A stretch of DNA of 64,000 nt from Ezakiella peruensis (GTDB lineage: Bacteria > Bacillota > Clostridia > Tissierellales > Peptoniphilaceae): contig NZ_LT962469.1 in assembly GCF_900215725.1 (NCBI RefSeq), positions 403,723 through 467,722 of the forward strand, read 5' to 3'. Every line of letters starts with the position of its first letter. Positions within the stretch are counted from its first letter, which is position 1. This document shows positions 44,003 through 53,942 of this stretch, one piece after another. The position numbers were made by a program, and so were the translations under genes. The notes beneath the pieces were generated by a model, which saw only the letters and a list, made by a program, of their open reading frames with translations, was not told the DNA's origin and searched no databases.

Positions 44003-44037
44003 AGTGGAGGAGAGTGGCAAGAAGTGTCACTAAGTGG
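44003..44037 (+). promoter_or_regulatory. MraZ operator: four AGTGG-type repeats at exact 10-bp spacing
   Basis: AGTGG begins at 44003, 44013 and 44033 and the variant AGTGT at 44023, one helical turn apart and directly before mraZ. MraZ proteins are known to bind short direct repeats of this kind upstream of their own gene and so control the dcw cluster. The last repeat sits 6 bases before the ATG, where a ribosome binding site would be. Confidence 0.82.
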
Positions 44038-44042
44038 TAAAA

Positions 44043-44477
44043 ATGTTAATTGGTGAATTTAATCACAACCTTGATGAAAAGGGAAGGTTGACAATTCCAT
44101 CTAAGTTTCGTGACGATCTCGGCGAGACCTTTATGATTACAAAAGGGCTCGACGGTTGTTTGATTGGTTACAATATGGAAGAGTGGACAAAATTCAGCGA
44201 AAAAATTAACGCCCTTCCTTCAGGAAAACCTGAAGCTCGTGCTATGTCAAGATTTTTCTTTAGCGGTGCTTCAGACGTGCAACTTGATAAGCAAGGCAGA
44301 ATTTTAATTCCACCAAGCTTGAGAGAACACGCACATTTATCAAAAGAAGTTTATATTACTGGTGCAAGTTCAAGGATTGAAATTTGGGATGCAGACGCTT
44401 GGAAGAAATACTCCAACCCAACAGACAAATCTATTGAAGACATTGCAGCTGAATTTGGAGAGCTGGGGTTATTCTAA
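44043..44477 (+). CDS. mraZ: Transcriptional regulator MraZ
   Basis: The 144-residue AbrB-like protein forms a ring with two DNA-binding domains and represses the division and wall cluster. Both DXXXR motifs are present, in DEKGRLTIPSKFRDDLG and DKQGRILIPPSLREHA. The ATG at 44043 gives the standard family start MLIGEF; a GTG at 44034 is in frame but inside the operator. No normal Shine-Dalgarno stands before either start. The gene shares its last base with the rsmH start. Confidence 0.93.
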   Translation: MLIGEFNHNLDEKGRLTIPSKFRDDLGETFMITKGLDGCLIGYNMEEWTKFSEKINALPSGKPEARAMSRFFFSGASDVQLDKQGRILIPPSLREHAHLSKEVYITGASSRIEIWDADAWKKYSNPTDKSIEDIAAEFGELGLF

Positions 44478-45409
44478 TGGAATTCAATCACATTTCGGTT
44501 TTAAAAGATGAAGTTATTAATGAAATGAGAATTAAACCGGATGGTTTGTATCTAGATGGAACCATAGGTGGCGGAGGCCATTCTTATGAGATCGCCAAGC
44601 GCTTAACTACAGGCAAGCTTGTGGGGATTGACAGGGACCAGGATGCACTTGATTTTGCAGGAAATAGACTTTCAGAATTTAAAGATAATATTATTTTAAT
44701 CAAGGGCAATTTTAAAAATATGAGAGAACTCCTAATGCCATACGGTTTGTTTGGCTTTGATGGAATCCTCTTGGATATAGGGGTTAGCTCATATCAAATT
44801 GACAATAAAGACAGAGGCTTCACCTTTAGCGGTGAATCCAAACTCGATATGAGGATGGATGAAAGTCAAGACCTAAGTGCATATGAGGTTGTAAATGAAT
44901 ACGACCTTGACAGGCTGACGGAAATTTTCTTTAAATACGGCGAAGAAAGGTATTCGAGGCGAATTGCAAGAAAAATTGTAGAGGAAAGAGAAAAAGCGCC
45001 TATTGTTTTGAATTCAGACTTAGTTGAGCTGATAAAAATTTCGATACCTTATGAGGCAAAAAAATCTGAGATAAAAATCATCGCACGGATTTTCCAAGCC
45101 ATCAGAATTGAAGTCAATGATGAGCTTGAGAGTTTAAAGAAGGTTATACCAGATGCTTTAAGTTTACTTAAAAAAGGTGGGAGATTAGAAATTATTAGCT
45201 TCCACTCACTGGAGGATAGAATTGTAAAAGAGGCCTTTAACTATGCGGCCAAAGACTGCATTTGCGATCCTAAGGCACCAATTTGTACTTGCGATAAAGT
45301 TAAAGAGGGAAGAGTTATTACTAAAAAACCTATTATTCCATCAAAAGAAGAAATTAGGAATAACTCTAGGTCTAGAAGTGCAAAGTTAAGAGTAATTGAG
45401 AGAGTATAG
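44477..45409 (+). CDS. rsmH: 16S rRNA (cytosine-1402-N4)-methyltransferase
   Basis: The 310-residue SAM-dependent enzyme methylates C1402 in the ribosomal P site. The SAM-binding GTIGGGGHSYEI, LLDIGVSSYQID, RGFTFSGESKLDMRMD and ISFHSLEDRIVK stretches identify it. In the usual place after mraZ. Confidence 0.96.
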   Translation: MEFNHISVLKDEVINEMRIKPDGLYLDGTIGGGGHSYEIAKRLTTGKLVGIDRDQDALDFAGNRLSEFKDNIILIKGNFKNMRELLMPYGLFGFDGILLDIGVSSYQIDNKDRGFTFSGESKLDMRMDESQDLSAYEVVNEYDLDRLTEIFFKYGEERYSRRIARKIVEEREKAPIVLNSDLVELIKISIPYEAKKSEIKIIARIFQAIRIEVNDELESLKKVIPDALSLLKKGGRLEIISFHSLEDRIVKEAFNYAAKDCICDPKAPICTCDKVKEGRVITKKPIIPSKEEIRNNSRSRSAKLRVIERV

Positions 45410-45417
45410 GAGGAATT

Positions 45418-45855
45418 ATGACAAATCTAGCATACGATTATAGTTTAGAAGAAACTACCGTTGTTAAAGAAAAAGAAGAGCCTGTTAGAAAAGAAAGGCC
45501 GGTTGCAAAGACTAATCTTGGTAAAAGAATTATGTCAAAAGCATTTTTCCTTGTTCTTGTGGTTTGCATAAGCTCAGTTAATATACTTATCAATTATTCA
45601 ACCCTTGCTAATGTTAAAAATTCAGTTGAATTGAAGAAGAGACAAAATACAAAGCTTGAAAAGGAAATTAAATTAATGGAAGCTAAGCTAGAGGAAATTA
45701 TTAGTGCCAAGGCTGTTGAAGAAATTGCAACAGAACAATTAGGCATGTTTTACCCTTCAGAAGAAGATAAGATTTATATAAACTCAAGGGAACAAGAATA
45801 TGTTAAAGAAAAACCGAAAAAAGAAATTGGATTTATGGGGTTATTTACTAAGTAA
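45418..45855 (+). CDS. ftsL: Cell division protein FtsL (septum formation initiator-like)
   Basis: The 145-residue protein has a charged cytoplasmic N-terminus, one membrane helix (about 42-62) and an extracellular leucine-zipper-like coiled coil (KNSVELKKRQNTKLEKEIKLMEAKLEEI). FtsL bridges FtsQ/DivIB and the septal synthase. FtsL is weakly conserved; the call rests on topology and position between rsmH and the PBP gene. RBS AGGAGG is present. Confidence 0.82.
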   Translation: MTNLAYDYSLEETTVVKEKEEPVRKERPVAKTNLGKRIMSKAFFLVLVVCISSVNILINYSTLANVKNSVELKKRQNTKLEKEIKLMEAKLEEIISAKAVEEIATEQLGMFYPSEEDKIYINSREQEYVKEKPKKEIGFMGLFTK

Positions 45856-45857
45856 TT

Positions 45858-48023
45858 ATGGCAAATAAAAAAAGAAAGAATAGGCTTAATCAAAAAAACC
45901 TGCGTATATCATTGGTATTTTTTGCATTTACTCTTTTTGTTTTGTACGTTATCATTAAATATGCAAATATTTCAATTGTCAAAGGGGAAGAATATCGAAA
46001 GATGGCCCTGGAGCAACTTACCAAATCCTTCAGAGGAAATGATAATCGCGGCGAGATTTTAGATGATGAAGGCGTTAGGATTGCAGTTAATATCCCTGCC
46101 TTTACCATTTGGGCCAACCCAAAAGAATACGAAGAAAATACCGCCAAGACAGAATTGGCTGCGAAATTAGCCGAGATCTTGGAAATGGATTCTGAGGATA
46201 TAAAAAAATACTTAAACGGCGAAAAGAGAAGCAAGATTGTCCAATGGGCAAGCGAAGATCAAGTAAAGAAAATTAGTGAAATTGAAGATTTAAGAGGAAT
46301 ATCTTTAGAGGAAGTGCAAAAGCGTTTTTATAACGATGGTGTGCTTTTTAATCATATATTGGGTTTTACTGATATTGACCAAAATGGGCTTTCAGGAGTT
46401 GAGATGACCTTTAATGAAGAGTTAAAAGGCGAACCTGAACGCATTGTTAAAAAGACGGATGCCTCAAACCAAGAACTTCCATTTCAAGACACAATTCACT
46501 ATGGTGGACAAAATCATGGTGATGTGGTGCTTACAATAAATAGTAAAATTCAAAGGATTGTTCAAGATGAGGCTATCAGAACAAAAGAAGAAAATTTAGC
46601 AAAATCAGTAAGCATAACTCTTATAGATCCAATGACTGGAGATATACTGGCTATGTCTGATACAAATTTGTTTGATCCAAATGACCACAGGGCGCCAGTA
46701 GATGAAGAGCAAGCAGAGGAATGGAAGGATAAAACTCCAGAAGAGATGCCAGAACTCTGGCAGCAAAACTGGAATAATCTAAACGTCAATGTCCTCTTTG
46801 AACCTGGTTCTACTTTTAAAACTGTAACTTTGGCGGCTGCTATTGAAGAGGGAGTTGTAGATGATTCAACTGACCTTTATTGTGGCGGAGCTATAACCGA
46901 TATACCAGGAGTTACGCTTAGATGTGTAAGATGGCAACATCCTCATGGTCATCTAAATATAACTGAGGCTTATTCAGAAAGCTGCAACGTTGCATTTATA
47001 GAGATAGCTAGAAAATTAGGCAGAGATAAATTTTTAAAATATATTAGGGCCTTTGGCTTTGGAGAAAAATCCGGAGTGCGTTTAAATGCAGAGCAAGTTG
47101 GCCTTATTCCAAATGATTTAAGAGAAATGACTCCTGTCAGGTTGGCAACAGCCTCCTATGGACAGGGGATTGCGACTACGAACCTACAAATGGCTATGGC
47201 AACCGCTGCAGCTGTTAATGGTGGAAATCTTTTGACGCCAAGGATTGTAAAAGAAGTTAGATCTGGCGATACAGTTATTGAAAAATTTCCTGTAGAAATC
47301 AGAAGAAAAGTTATAAGCAAATATACTTCTGATAAGATGAGGGAAATAATGGAATACTCTGTTATTAATATGAATAAAAAAGGTGCAGTTCCGGGCTACA
47401 GAGTTGGTGGCAAGAGTGGCACGGCTCAGGTTGCGAAAAAAGGTAAGTACGTAGATGGACTTTATATGTCAAGCTTCGTTGGAGTTGCTCCAATTGACGA
47501 TCCAAAGCTTTTGGTCTTGGTAAATGTAGAGGAGCCGGGCAACGGGCAAAGTTTCGGAGGTGCAGTTGCAGGTCCTGTTAGTGCTCGAATTATGGAAAAA
47601 GTGCTCCCTATGCTGGGCGTTAAACCATCGGGTGAAACTGTAGAAGTCAAGGCGGGAGTCGCTGCAGTTCCAGATATAGTTGGCCTGCCATTTGCTCAAG
47701 CGACAAAGGCTTTGAGAGAAGCTGGACTTAGATATTATATAGATGAAGAAGAGTTAAGCGAATACTCTATTATTAAAGAAATTTCCATCCCTGCATTTAC
47801 AAATGTTGACAGGGGTACGATTATAGATATAAAATTAAAGAAAGTAGACAAGAAAGAATTTACGCCAGACTTTACTGGCCTCAGTATTGTCGATGCCATG
47901 AAACTTGCTGAGGAATATGATTTGGATGTAAGTGTCAATGGCGAAGGTAAATGTGTAGAGCAGTCAATTGAAGCGGGAAGCTTTTTAAAAGAAAAGAAGA
48001 TTAAGCTCACATTTAAGGAATAG
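45858..48023 (+). CDS. Septal peptidoglycan transpeptidase (PBP2/FtsI class) with PASTA domains
   Basis: The 721-residue bitopic protein has a basic N-terminus, one membrane helix (about 15-36), a pedestal domain and a transpeptidase domain with S318-T-F-K321, SCN and K519-S-G-T. The C-terminus carries two PASTA domains (PDIVGLPFAQATKALREAGL, then TPDFTGLSIVDAMKLAEEYDL), as in PBP2x and SpoVD. It cross-links septal wall together with FtsW. Only one class B PBP is in the cluster, where many sporulating Firmicutes have two. Confidence 0.93.
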   Translation: MANKKRKNRLNQKNLRISLVFFAFTLFVLYVIIKYANISIVKGEEYRKMALEQLTKSFRGNDNRGEILDDEGVRIAVNIPAFTIWANPKEYEENTAKTELAAKLAEILEMDSEDIKKYLNGEKRSKIVQWASEDQVKKISEIEDLRGISLEEVQKRFYNDGVLFNHILGFTDIDQNGLSGVEMTFNEELKGEPERIVKKTDASNQELPFQDTIHYGGQNHGDVVLTINSKIQRIVQDEAIRTKEENLAKSVSITLIDPMTGDILAMSDTNLFDPNDHRAPVDEEQAEEWKDKTPEEMPELWQQNWNNLNVNVLFEPGSTFKTVTLAAAIEEGVVDDSTDLYCGGAITDIPGVTLRCVRWQHPHGHLNITEAYSESCNVAFIEIARKLGRDKFLKYIRAFGFGEKSGVRLNAEQVGLIPNDLREMTPVRLATASYGQGIATTNLQMAMATAAAVNGGNLLTPRIVKEVRSGDTVIEKFPVEIRRKVISKYTSDKMREIMEYSVINMNKKGAVPGYRVGGKSGTAQVAKKGKYVDGLYMSSFVGVAPIDDPKLLVLVNVEEPGNGQSFGGAVAGPVSARIMEKVLPMLGVKPSGETVEVKAGVAAVPDIVGLPFAQATKALREAGLRYYIDEEELSEYSIIKEISIPAFTNVDRGTIIDIKLKKVDKKEFTPDFTGLSIVDAMKLAEEYDLDVSVNGEGKCVEQSIEAGSFLKEKKIKLTFKE

Positions 48024-48041
48024 TTTTTAATAAGGGGAAAT

Positions 48042-49001
48042 ATGGAATATTTATATTTTGGTTTGCCAATGGTAATTACTTTGCTAATTGGCAAGCCCTT
48101 TATAGCTTATTTGAAGAAGTTAAAATACGGGCAAGAAATTAGAAAAGAAGGGCCTCAAAGTCATTTAAAAAAAGCTGGCACACCAACTATGGGAGGCATA
48201 TTATTTATCTTATCTTTTGTGGTTATGCTGATAATTTACGCTTTAAGCACAAAGGGTGTGGACTTGGTTAAGCTTTTATTTATTGGAGTTTCAAGCCTCT
48301 ATTATGGATACTTGGGCTATACTGATGACATACAAAAAGTAATTAAAAAAGATAATTTGGGGCTAACCGCCAAGCAAAAGTTTATGGCTCAGCTCATATT
48401 TTCGATTTTGATGATTTTATTTTCAAAATTCGTTTTAAAAATCGACACAAATGTCCATTTGCCTTTCTCGGACAAAATGATTGACCTAGGATATTTTTAT
48501 TATCCAATTATGATTATTATGATCACGGGTGCGTCAAATGGGGTTAATTTAACAGATGGCCTGGACGGCCTGTGCGCAGGTGTTAGTGCCATAGTAATTT
48601 TGGGGCTTTCATTTTTGGCTAAGAGATACGGCCAAGACGAAGTTCAAGTTTTATCCCTGGCCTTGTCAGGTGCTTTAATCGGATTTTTATTTTATAATTT
48701 TAACCCAGCCAAGGTTTTTATGGGAGATACAGGATCGCTCTTTATCGGAGGATTTTTGGCTTCTAGCTTTATGGTAATGAAGATGCCCTTACACTTGATA
48801 GTGCTTGGCATTTACTATGTAGTTGAAACTTTATCAGTTATTATTCAAGTTGCTTCATTTAAATTGACAGGCAAGAGGGTGTTTTTGATGAGTCCTATCC
48901 ACCATCACTTTGAAATGAAGGGCCACAAGGAAAAAAATATTGTCCTTGTATCTTATGTATTAGTTGCAATTGTAGCAGTTTTAATTGCAATTTACGGGTA
49001 G
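48042..49001 (+). CDS. mraY: Phospho-N-acetylmuramoyl-pentapeptide transferase
   Basis: This makes lipid I on the inner membrane face. The 319-residue, ten-helix protein shows KKAGTPTMGGILF, YLGYTDDIQKV, NGVNLTDGLDGL (catalytic Asp cluster), FMGDTGSLFIGG and SPIHHHFE. The usual murE/murF neighbours are missing between the PBP gene and mraY. Confidence 0.95.
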   Translation: MEYLYFGLPMVITLLIGKPFIAYLKKLKYGQEIRKEGPQSHLKKAGTPTMGGILFILSFVVMLIIYALSTKGVDLVKLLFIGVSSLYYGYLGYTDDIQKVIKKDNLGLTAKQKFMAQLIFSILMILFSKFVLKIDTNVHLPFSDKMIDLGYFYYPIMIIMITGASNGVNLTDGLDGLCAGVSAIVILGLSFLAKRYGQDEVQVLSLALSGALIGFLFYNFNPAKVFMGDTGSLFIGGFLASSFMVMKMPLHLIVLGIYYVVETLSVIIQVASFKLTGKRVFLMSPIHHHFEMKGHKEKNIVLVSYVLVAIVAVLIAIYG

Positions 49002-49008
49002 GTGGAAG

Positions 49009-50313
49009 ATGATTTTGGTAATGGGTCTTAGCAAGACCGGCAATTCTATTTGTGAATATCTGACAAAGAAACAAGTTCCCTTTGCAGTCTATGATGGCGA
49101 CTCTGAAAAAATCAAAGACTATGAAAATCGCAGTATTAAATCATATGCAGGTGATGAAAGTATTGATGTCTCTGAAATAGACCTTGCTGTAAAGAGTCCT
49201 GGTTTTCCTCCGCATGAAGCCCATGTGAAGGCCTTAAGAGATGCTGGCGTGAAAATAATTACTGATATAGAATTTTTCTACCGTGAATTTAAACCGCAAA
49301 ACATTGTAGCAGTTACAGGGACCAATGGCAAGACCACTGTTACCAGAATGATTGGCATGCTCCTTGAAGATAAAAATGCAAGAGTTGCGGGAAATATTGG
49401 GACGCCTATTATGGAAATTGAAGTTAAAGACGAAGATATTTATGTCTTTGAGCTTTCCAGTTTTCAATTAAATGATATAGATGAATTTAGGGCCCATGTC
49501 AGCCTACTTTTAAATATAGAAGAAGATCACTTGGATTGGCATGGGAATTTTGAAAATTACAAAAATGCCAAGTATAATGTTTTTAGAAATCAAAGAGAAG
49601 ATGACTATTTAATTTTAGATAAGGATAGGATTGACCAGTCTTCATTAAAGACCAGGTCTAAAATTTTGACAGTTTCCTTAGAAGATAAAAATGCAAATGC
49701 TTATTTTGATGGGGAAAAGATTAATTTTAATTTTGAAGGCAAAAAATTTGAGATTTCTTTGGACCAAATAAAATACAAGCAAAAACACAATCTATCAAAC
49801 CTGGCAGCTTCGGTTATGGCGGCTGTTTTAATGGGAGCCGACCAAGGAGATATAGATAGGTTTTTGAAAGAATTTAAACTCGATCCCCATAGGATGGACA
49901 GCTTTTTAATCCATAAGGGAGTTGAATTTGTGGACGATTCAAAGGCCACAAACCCTTCTGCTGTTGTAATGGCTATGAGAAATTATGATAATAATGCAAT
50001 TTTAATTTTGGGTGGCTATGACAAGGGAACAGATTTTTCTGAAATCTTTGAGGAATGCAGGGACATTAAAATGTTTTTGCTAGAAGGCGGAATCAAGGAT
50101 AAATTAAAAGAAAATGCTGACCGGCTCGGCATTAAAAACTATAAAGTTTTTGATAATTTGAAAGAGGCCAGCAAGTTTGGTTTTAAACTTGCTGAGGAAA
50201 ACGATAAATTGATTTTAAGCCCTGGGGCTAGCAGCTTTGATGAATTTAAAGGCTATGCTGAACGAGGGGAAAAATTTCAAGAATATATTAAGGAGTTAAT
50301 TAATGGCAAATAG
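49009..50313 (+). CDS. murD: UDP-N-acetylmuramoyl-L-alanine-D-glutamate ligase
   Basis: The 434-residue cytoplasmic ligase has the ATP loop VTGTNGKTTVTRM, the NIGTPIMEI region, LNIEEDHLDWHGNFENY and the HRMD segment followed by DDSKATNPSAV. The ATG at 49009 follows AGGTGGA and gives the family-like start MILVMGLSKTGNS; the in-frame codon at 48985 lies inside mraY. It overlaps ftsW by 11 bases. Confidence 0.94.
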   Translation: MILVMGLSKTGNSICEYLTKKQVPFAVYDGDSEKIKDYENRSIKSYAGDESIDVSEIDLAVKSPGFPPHEAHVKALRDAGVKIITDIEFFYREFKPQNIVAVTGTNGKTTVTRMIGMLLEDKNARVAGNIGTPIMEIEVKDEDIYVFELSSFQLNDIDEFRAHVSLLLNIEEDHLDWHGNFENYKNAKYNVFRNQREDDYLILDKDRIDQSSLKTRSKILTVSLEDKNANAYFDGEKINFNFEGKKFEISLDQIKYKQKHNLSNLAASVMAAVLMGADQGDIDRFLKEFKLDPHRMDSFLIHKGVEFVDDSKATNPSAVVMAMRNYDNNAILILGGYDKGTDFSEIFEECRDIKMFLLEGGIKDKLKENADRLGIKNYKVFDNLKEASKFGFKLAEENDKLILSPGASSFDEFKGYAERGEKFQEYIKELINGK

Positions 50314-51412
50314 GAGACCAGTAGTAGTTTTTTTAATATTGGTTTTAATTCTCTTGACCTTGGGAGTTATGATGGTTTATTCATCCAGCTATCCTTTTGC
50401 AATCAAGTATGCAGAAAGGTATAATAACGACCCCAATTATTTTGGCAAGAGACAATTTATATTTGTTATAATCGGACTTATTGGCATGCTTATTGCATAC
50501 AAGTTACCGATTAACTTCTTTAGGTACGCAAGTCCTGCCATACTTTTGATTTCAATGTTCATGTGCGCTCTAACCTTTACGCTCTTTAAAGATCAAGCTG
50601 TAAACGATGTTTACAGGTGGTTAAGGATTGGGCCCGTAAGTTTTCAACCGAGTGACTTTTTGAAACTCGGTGTGGGCTTATTTTTCCCTGCGGTCTTGTC
50701 TAGGAAAAGAATCACAGGACAGACTAGGGCGATTATATTATTTATAATTGCTCTAACTGCTGGCGTGGTTTACTTGCAAAAGGACTTGGGAACAGTAGTT
50801 GTAATCCTAGGTGTAATATTTATTTTATACTTTATAACTCATATGACTATGGCAGAATTTCTTTTGTATGCAAGTGGAGGAGTGATCTTTTTAATATATG
50901 CCATAGCAGGTACTCAATATAGAAGAAACAGGTGGAATGCATTTAGAGATCCGTTTTCAGACAGGCTAGACACAGGCTGGCACGCAATTCAAAGCATGTA
51001 TGCAGTTGCAAACGGAGGTTTTGGCGGCGTTGGAATTGGAAACTCCATCCAAAAACATGGCTATGTTTATGCAGCTTATTCGGACTATATCTTTTCTATT
51101 ATATCTGAAGAGCTGGGAATGTTTGGCGGCATGCTTGTTATATTTGCAATACTTGGAATTGTTTTGATACCAGTTTTTTTCTCCAGAAAACTTGAAGATA
51201 AGTATGAAAGATTAGTTTTGATTGCTTTTTCATTATTTGTTTTCATTCAAAGTTTTATTCATATAGCGGTTGTATTAAATGCTATTCCAGCCAAGGGGAT
51301 CACTCTACCATTTATTAGTTATGGTGGATCATCTATTATTACTTATTGCGGATTTGCAGGGGTTGCTTTAAATATTATGAGCAAAGGAAAGTTGAAGGTG
51401 CAAAGAAAATGA
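50303..51412 (+). CDS. ftsW: Peptidoglycan polymerase FtsW (SEDS family)
   Basis: The 369-residue, ten-span glycosyltransferase has VMMVYSSSYPFA, WLRIGPVSFQPSDFLKLG, QKDLGT and FISYGGSS. It pairs with the PASTA PBP to build septal wall. Overlap with murD at the 5' end; the murG start lies within its last codons. Confidence 0.94.
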   Translation: MANRRPVVVFLILVLILLTLGVMMVYSSSYPFAIKYAERYNNDPNYFGKRQFIFVIIGLIGMLIAYKLPINFFRYASPAILLISMFMCALTFTLFKDQAVNDVYRWLRIGPVSFQPSDFLKLGVGLFFPAVLSRKRITGQTRAIILFIIALTAGVVYLQKDLGTVVVILGVIFILYFITHMTMAEFLLYASGGVIFLIYAIAGTQYRRNRWNAFRDPFSDRLDTGWHAIQSMYAVANGGFGGVGIGNSIQKHGYVYAAYSDYIFSIISEELGMFGGMLVIFAILGIVLIPVFFSRKLEDKYERLVLIAFSLFVFIQSFIHIAVVLNAIPAKGITLPFISYGGSSIITYCGFAGVALNIMSKGKLKVQRK

Positions 51413-52464
51413 GGATATTTTTAACAGGTGGTGGAACAGCAGGCCATATTTATCCTGCTATTGCCATCGGCGAAGAACTAAAAAAACACGCAGATGTGGA
51501 AATATTTTATGTGGGTGTGCCTGGGCTTTTGGAAGAAAAAATTGCCGAAAGAGAAGGCTATAAATTTTTGGGCATACATTCTAAACCCCTTTACTTGAAG
51601 CCAAGTTTAAAGGCCATAAAATCTGCACATGCATTTTTTAAAGGGCTAAGAGAGTCCAAAAAATATATTAAAGAATACAAACCAGATGCTGTAGTGGCAA
51701 CTGGGGGATATGTATCGGGGCCAATAGGTTATGCGGCTCATTTAAAAAAAGTTCCCTTATTTATCCATGAATCAAATGCCCACTACGGGGTTACGACTAG
51801 ATTTTTAGATAGGTATTCAGACATTACCTTTTATCCATTTAAAGATGATATAAAAAACTTTAAAAAATCATCAAACAAGGTTTATGGGGGCATCCCTATC
51901 AGGTCAAACTTTGACCACTACGAAGGACAAACTGAAGACTTGGTCTTGTCCTTTGGTGGAAGCGGTGGACAAAAATCTATAAACGAGGCTGTGGCAGAAA
52001 TTTTTAATACTCACAATGATTTGCCTTTTAGATGGGTCCACATAAGTGGATTGAATTGGGAAAAAGAATTTCAAGAAGCGGTAAAAAATCTTCCTGCTTA
52101 CGCCGAAGTTTACACATACAATCACGAACTTTTTGATATTATGGCTAAGGCCAAGGTTGTTATATCAGGCTGTGGAGCCCAAGGTCTTACAGAAATTGCA
52201 GCTATGAAAAAGCCGTCGATATTGATTCCAAAATCTTATGTAAAGGAAAACCACCAATATTATAATGCTCTTAAGTATTATGAAAAAAATGCTGCTCAAA
52301 TGATAACTGAAGACCAGCTAAATGGTGAAAAGCTTTTGGCCATGGTCGAAGATATTATTGAGAGCAAAGAAAAAATGAATCAAATATCTGAAAATGTTGG
52401 CCAGTTTTATGAGCCTAACTCAGCAAAGATAATTGCAAAAAATATCTTGGAGGCTCTAAAATAA
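51409..52464 (+). CDS. murG: UDP-GlcNAc-lipid I N-acetylglucosaminyltransferase
   Basis: This makes lipid II. The 351-residue peripheral membrane protein has the glycine loop TGGGTAGHIYPAIA, ATGGYVSGP, the nucleotide-binding SFGGSGGQKSINEA and SGCGAQGLTEIAAMKKPSILIP. The ATG at 51409 (with GAAGGTG about 9 bases before) was preferred to the upstream in-frame start at 51346, which is inside ftsW. Confidence 0.95.
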   Translation: MRIFLTGGGTAGHIYPAIAIGEELKKHADVEIFYVGVPGLLEEKIAEREGYKFLGIHSKPLYLKPSLKAIKSAHAFFKGLRESKKYIKEYKPDAVVATGGYVSGPIGYAAHLKKVPLFIHESNAHYGVTTRFLDRYSDITFYPFKDDIKNFKKSSNKVYGGIPIRSNFDHYEGQTEDLVLSFGGSGGQKSINEAVAEIFNTHNDLPFRWVHISGLNWEKEFQEAVKNLPAYAEVYTYNHELFDIMAKAKVVISGCGAQGLTEIAAMKKPSILIPKSYVKENHQYYNALKYYEKNAAQMITEDQLNGEKLLAMVEDIIESKEKMNQISENVGQFYEPNSAKIIAKNILEALK

Positions 52465-52465
52465 A

Positions 52466-53230
52466 ATGAAAAAGATGACAAGAAAAGAAAAAAGACGGCT
52501 CGAAAAGATTAGACGAGCCGGAATATTTATGGCGCTTATCAGTGTTCTTGGAGTCTTGTATCTGCTTTTTAATACGAGTTTTTTTAAACTGGATGTAATT
52601 GGAGTCAGCGGCTGCAAAAAAACGACTGAAAAAGAAGTTGTGGATGCGAGTGCTTTTAAATATGGAGAAAATATTTTAAAGGCTAATGTCAAGGCGGCTG
52701 AAGAAAATATTAGAAAATTACCCTATGTAAAGGACGTTCAAATATCCAGGGAGTCGAAAAATAAAATTTCAATAGTTATTACGGAAAGAGATGAGGACTT
52801 TAGCTATTACTCAGGCGGGAAAATTTATATTTGTGACAGCGAAGGCAGGGTCCTCAAGAGAGTTGAGGCCACAGATGTCTTACCTCTTGTAAAAGGACAT
52901 GAAATAAAAACCATGGAGCCAGGGGATAATATTTTTGAAATAGACGAGAGTCTGGAGTCTCTAAAGGTGATTTTGGATACAGCCAGGGAGGTTGGAGAGC
53001 TTAAAAAATACAAGGAAATCCGTTTTCAAAAGAACAATGAATTTGGCATGCTTAGGGAGGGCAATGTAAAAATTGACTTCGGAAGGGCTGAAAATATAAA
53101 GTACAAGTTAAACTTTATTGTAAACGCCCTAGAAAACTTAAGCGACCAGGGCAAATCAGCGGAGATTATAAAGCTCAATATGGATCCAGCTGTAATAGTT
53201 CCCAAAAAGGAGGGCAAGGATGAAGAATAA
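52466..53230 (+). CDS. ftsQ: Cell division protein FtsQ/DivIB
   Basis: The 254-residue bitopic protein has a basic cytoplasmic start, one membrane helix (about 19-38), the POTRA domain (FFKLDVIGVSGCKKTTEKEVVDAS, LPYVKDVQISRESKNKISIVITERDEDF) and an FtsQ beta domain. It links FtsL and the synthase complex. One base separates it from murG. The DUF881 gene overlaps its end by 11 bases. Confidence 0.9.
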   Translation: MKKMTRKEKRRLEKIRRAGIFMALISVLGVLYLLFNTSFFKLDVIGVSGCKKTTEKEVVDASAFKYGENILKANVKAAEENIRKLPYVKDVQISRESKNKISIVITERDEDFSYYSGGKIYICDSEGRVLKRVEATDVLPLVKGHEIKTMEPGDNIFEIDESLESLKVILDTAREVGELKKYKEIRFQKNNEFGMLREGNVKIDFGRAENIKYKLNFIVNALENLSDQGKSAEIIKLNMDPAVIVPKKEGKDEE

Positions 53231-53942
53231 AAATTCCATAGCTCTTTTGCTGGTATCAATTCTTTTGGGAATAGTTATAGGCCTCCAGGTTAGGACTGTT
53301 AGTAAAAACAATTCCATAAAAACCAAGGACGGAGAGCTCAGGTCCAGGGAGTTGGCAACAGAACTTAAAAAATCAATAGAAGAAAGAGATAGGCAAAGGA
53401 AAGAAATAGAAGATTTAAATAATTTAATCCTTGCCTATGAAAACGAATACAAAGAAAATGACGACAAGACAAGTATCTTGTACGATGAAATTGAAAAATA
53501 TAAAAAGCTAGCCTGCATGACAGATGTAAGCGGCAAGGGAATTATAATTACAATAAATAATCCCAAGGGTGTAGAAGATAGTGGATCTTCAATAGACAAC
53601 AACCCAGAGATAATTTTAAGATTGATTTCAGTTTTAAATTCCGCAGGAGCGGAGGCTATTTCAATCAATGGCCAAAGGATTACTGCATATACTGAAGTTG
53701 AACTCGCTCAAAGGGTTTTGGAGATAAATGGCGTTAGCGTTAGTTCTCCTATTATTATAAAGGCTATTGGAGACAAGGACACGATTATTCCTGCCATTAA
53801 CATTAAAACCGGCGTTATGGATTCCTTAAGAAATTATGGTTTTGAAGCTATTATCAAAGAAGACGACAATGTCAGCATAGAAAAAATTAATATGCTAAAA
53901 GATTTTAAATTTGCAAAGACGGTTTCAAATGAAGATAAATAA
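53220..53942 (+). CDS. DUF881 protein, first copy (YlxX/YlxW-like)
   Basis: The 240-residue protein has an N-terminal membrane helix, a coiled coil (about 40-85) and a DUF881 domain with GKGIIITINNP, NAGAEAISINGQRI-type and IIIKAIGDKDTI segments. DUF881 genes flank division genes in many Firmicutes; function unknown. It forms a pair with the next gene. Confidence 0.85.
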   Translation: MKNKNSIALLLVSILLGIVIGLQVRTVSKNNSIKTKDGELRSRELATELKKSIEERDRQRKEIEDLNNLILAYENEYKENDDKTSILYDEIEKYKKLACMTDVSGKGIIITINNPKGVEDSGSSIDNNPEIILRLISVLNSAGAEAISINGQRITAYTEVELAQRVLEINGVSVSSPIIIKAIGDKDTIIPAINIKTGVMDSLRNYGFEAIIKEDDNVSIEKINMLKDFKFAKTVSNEDK

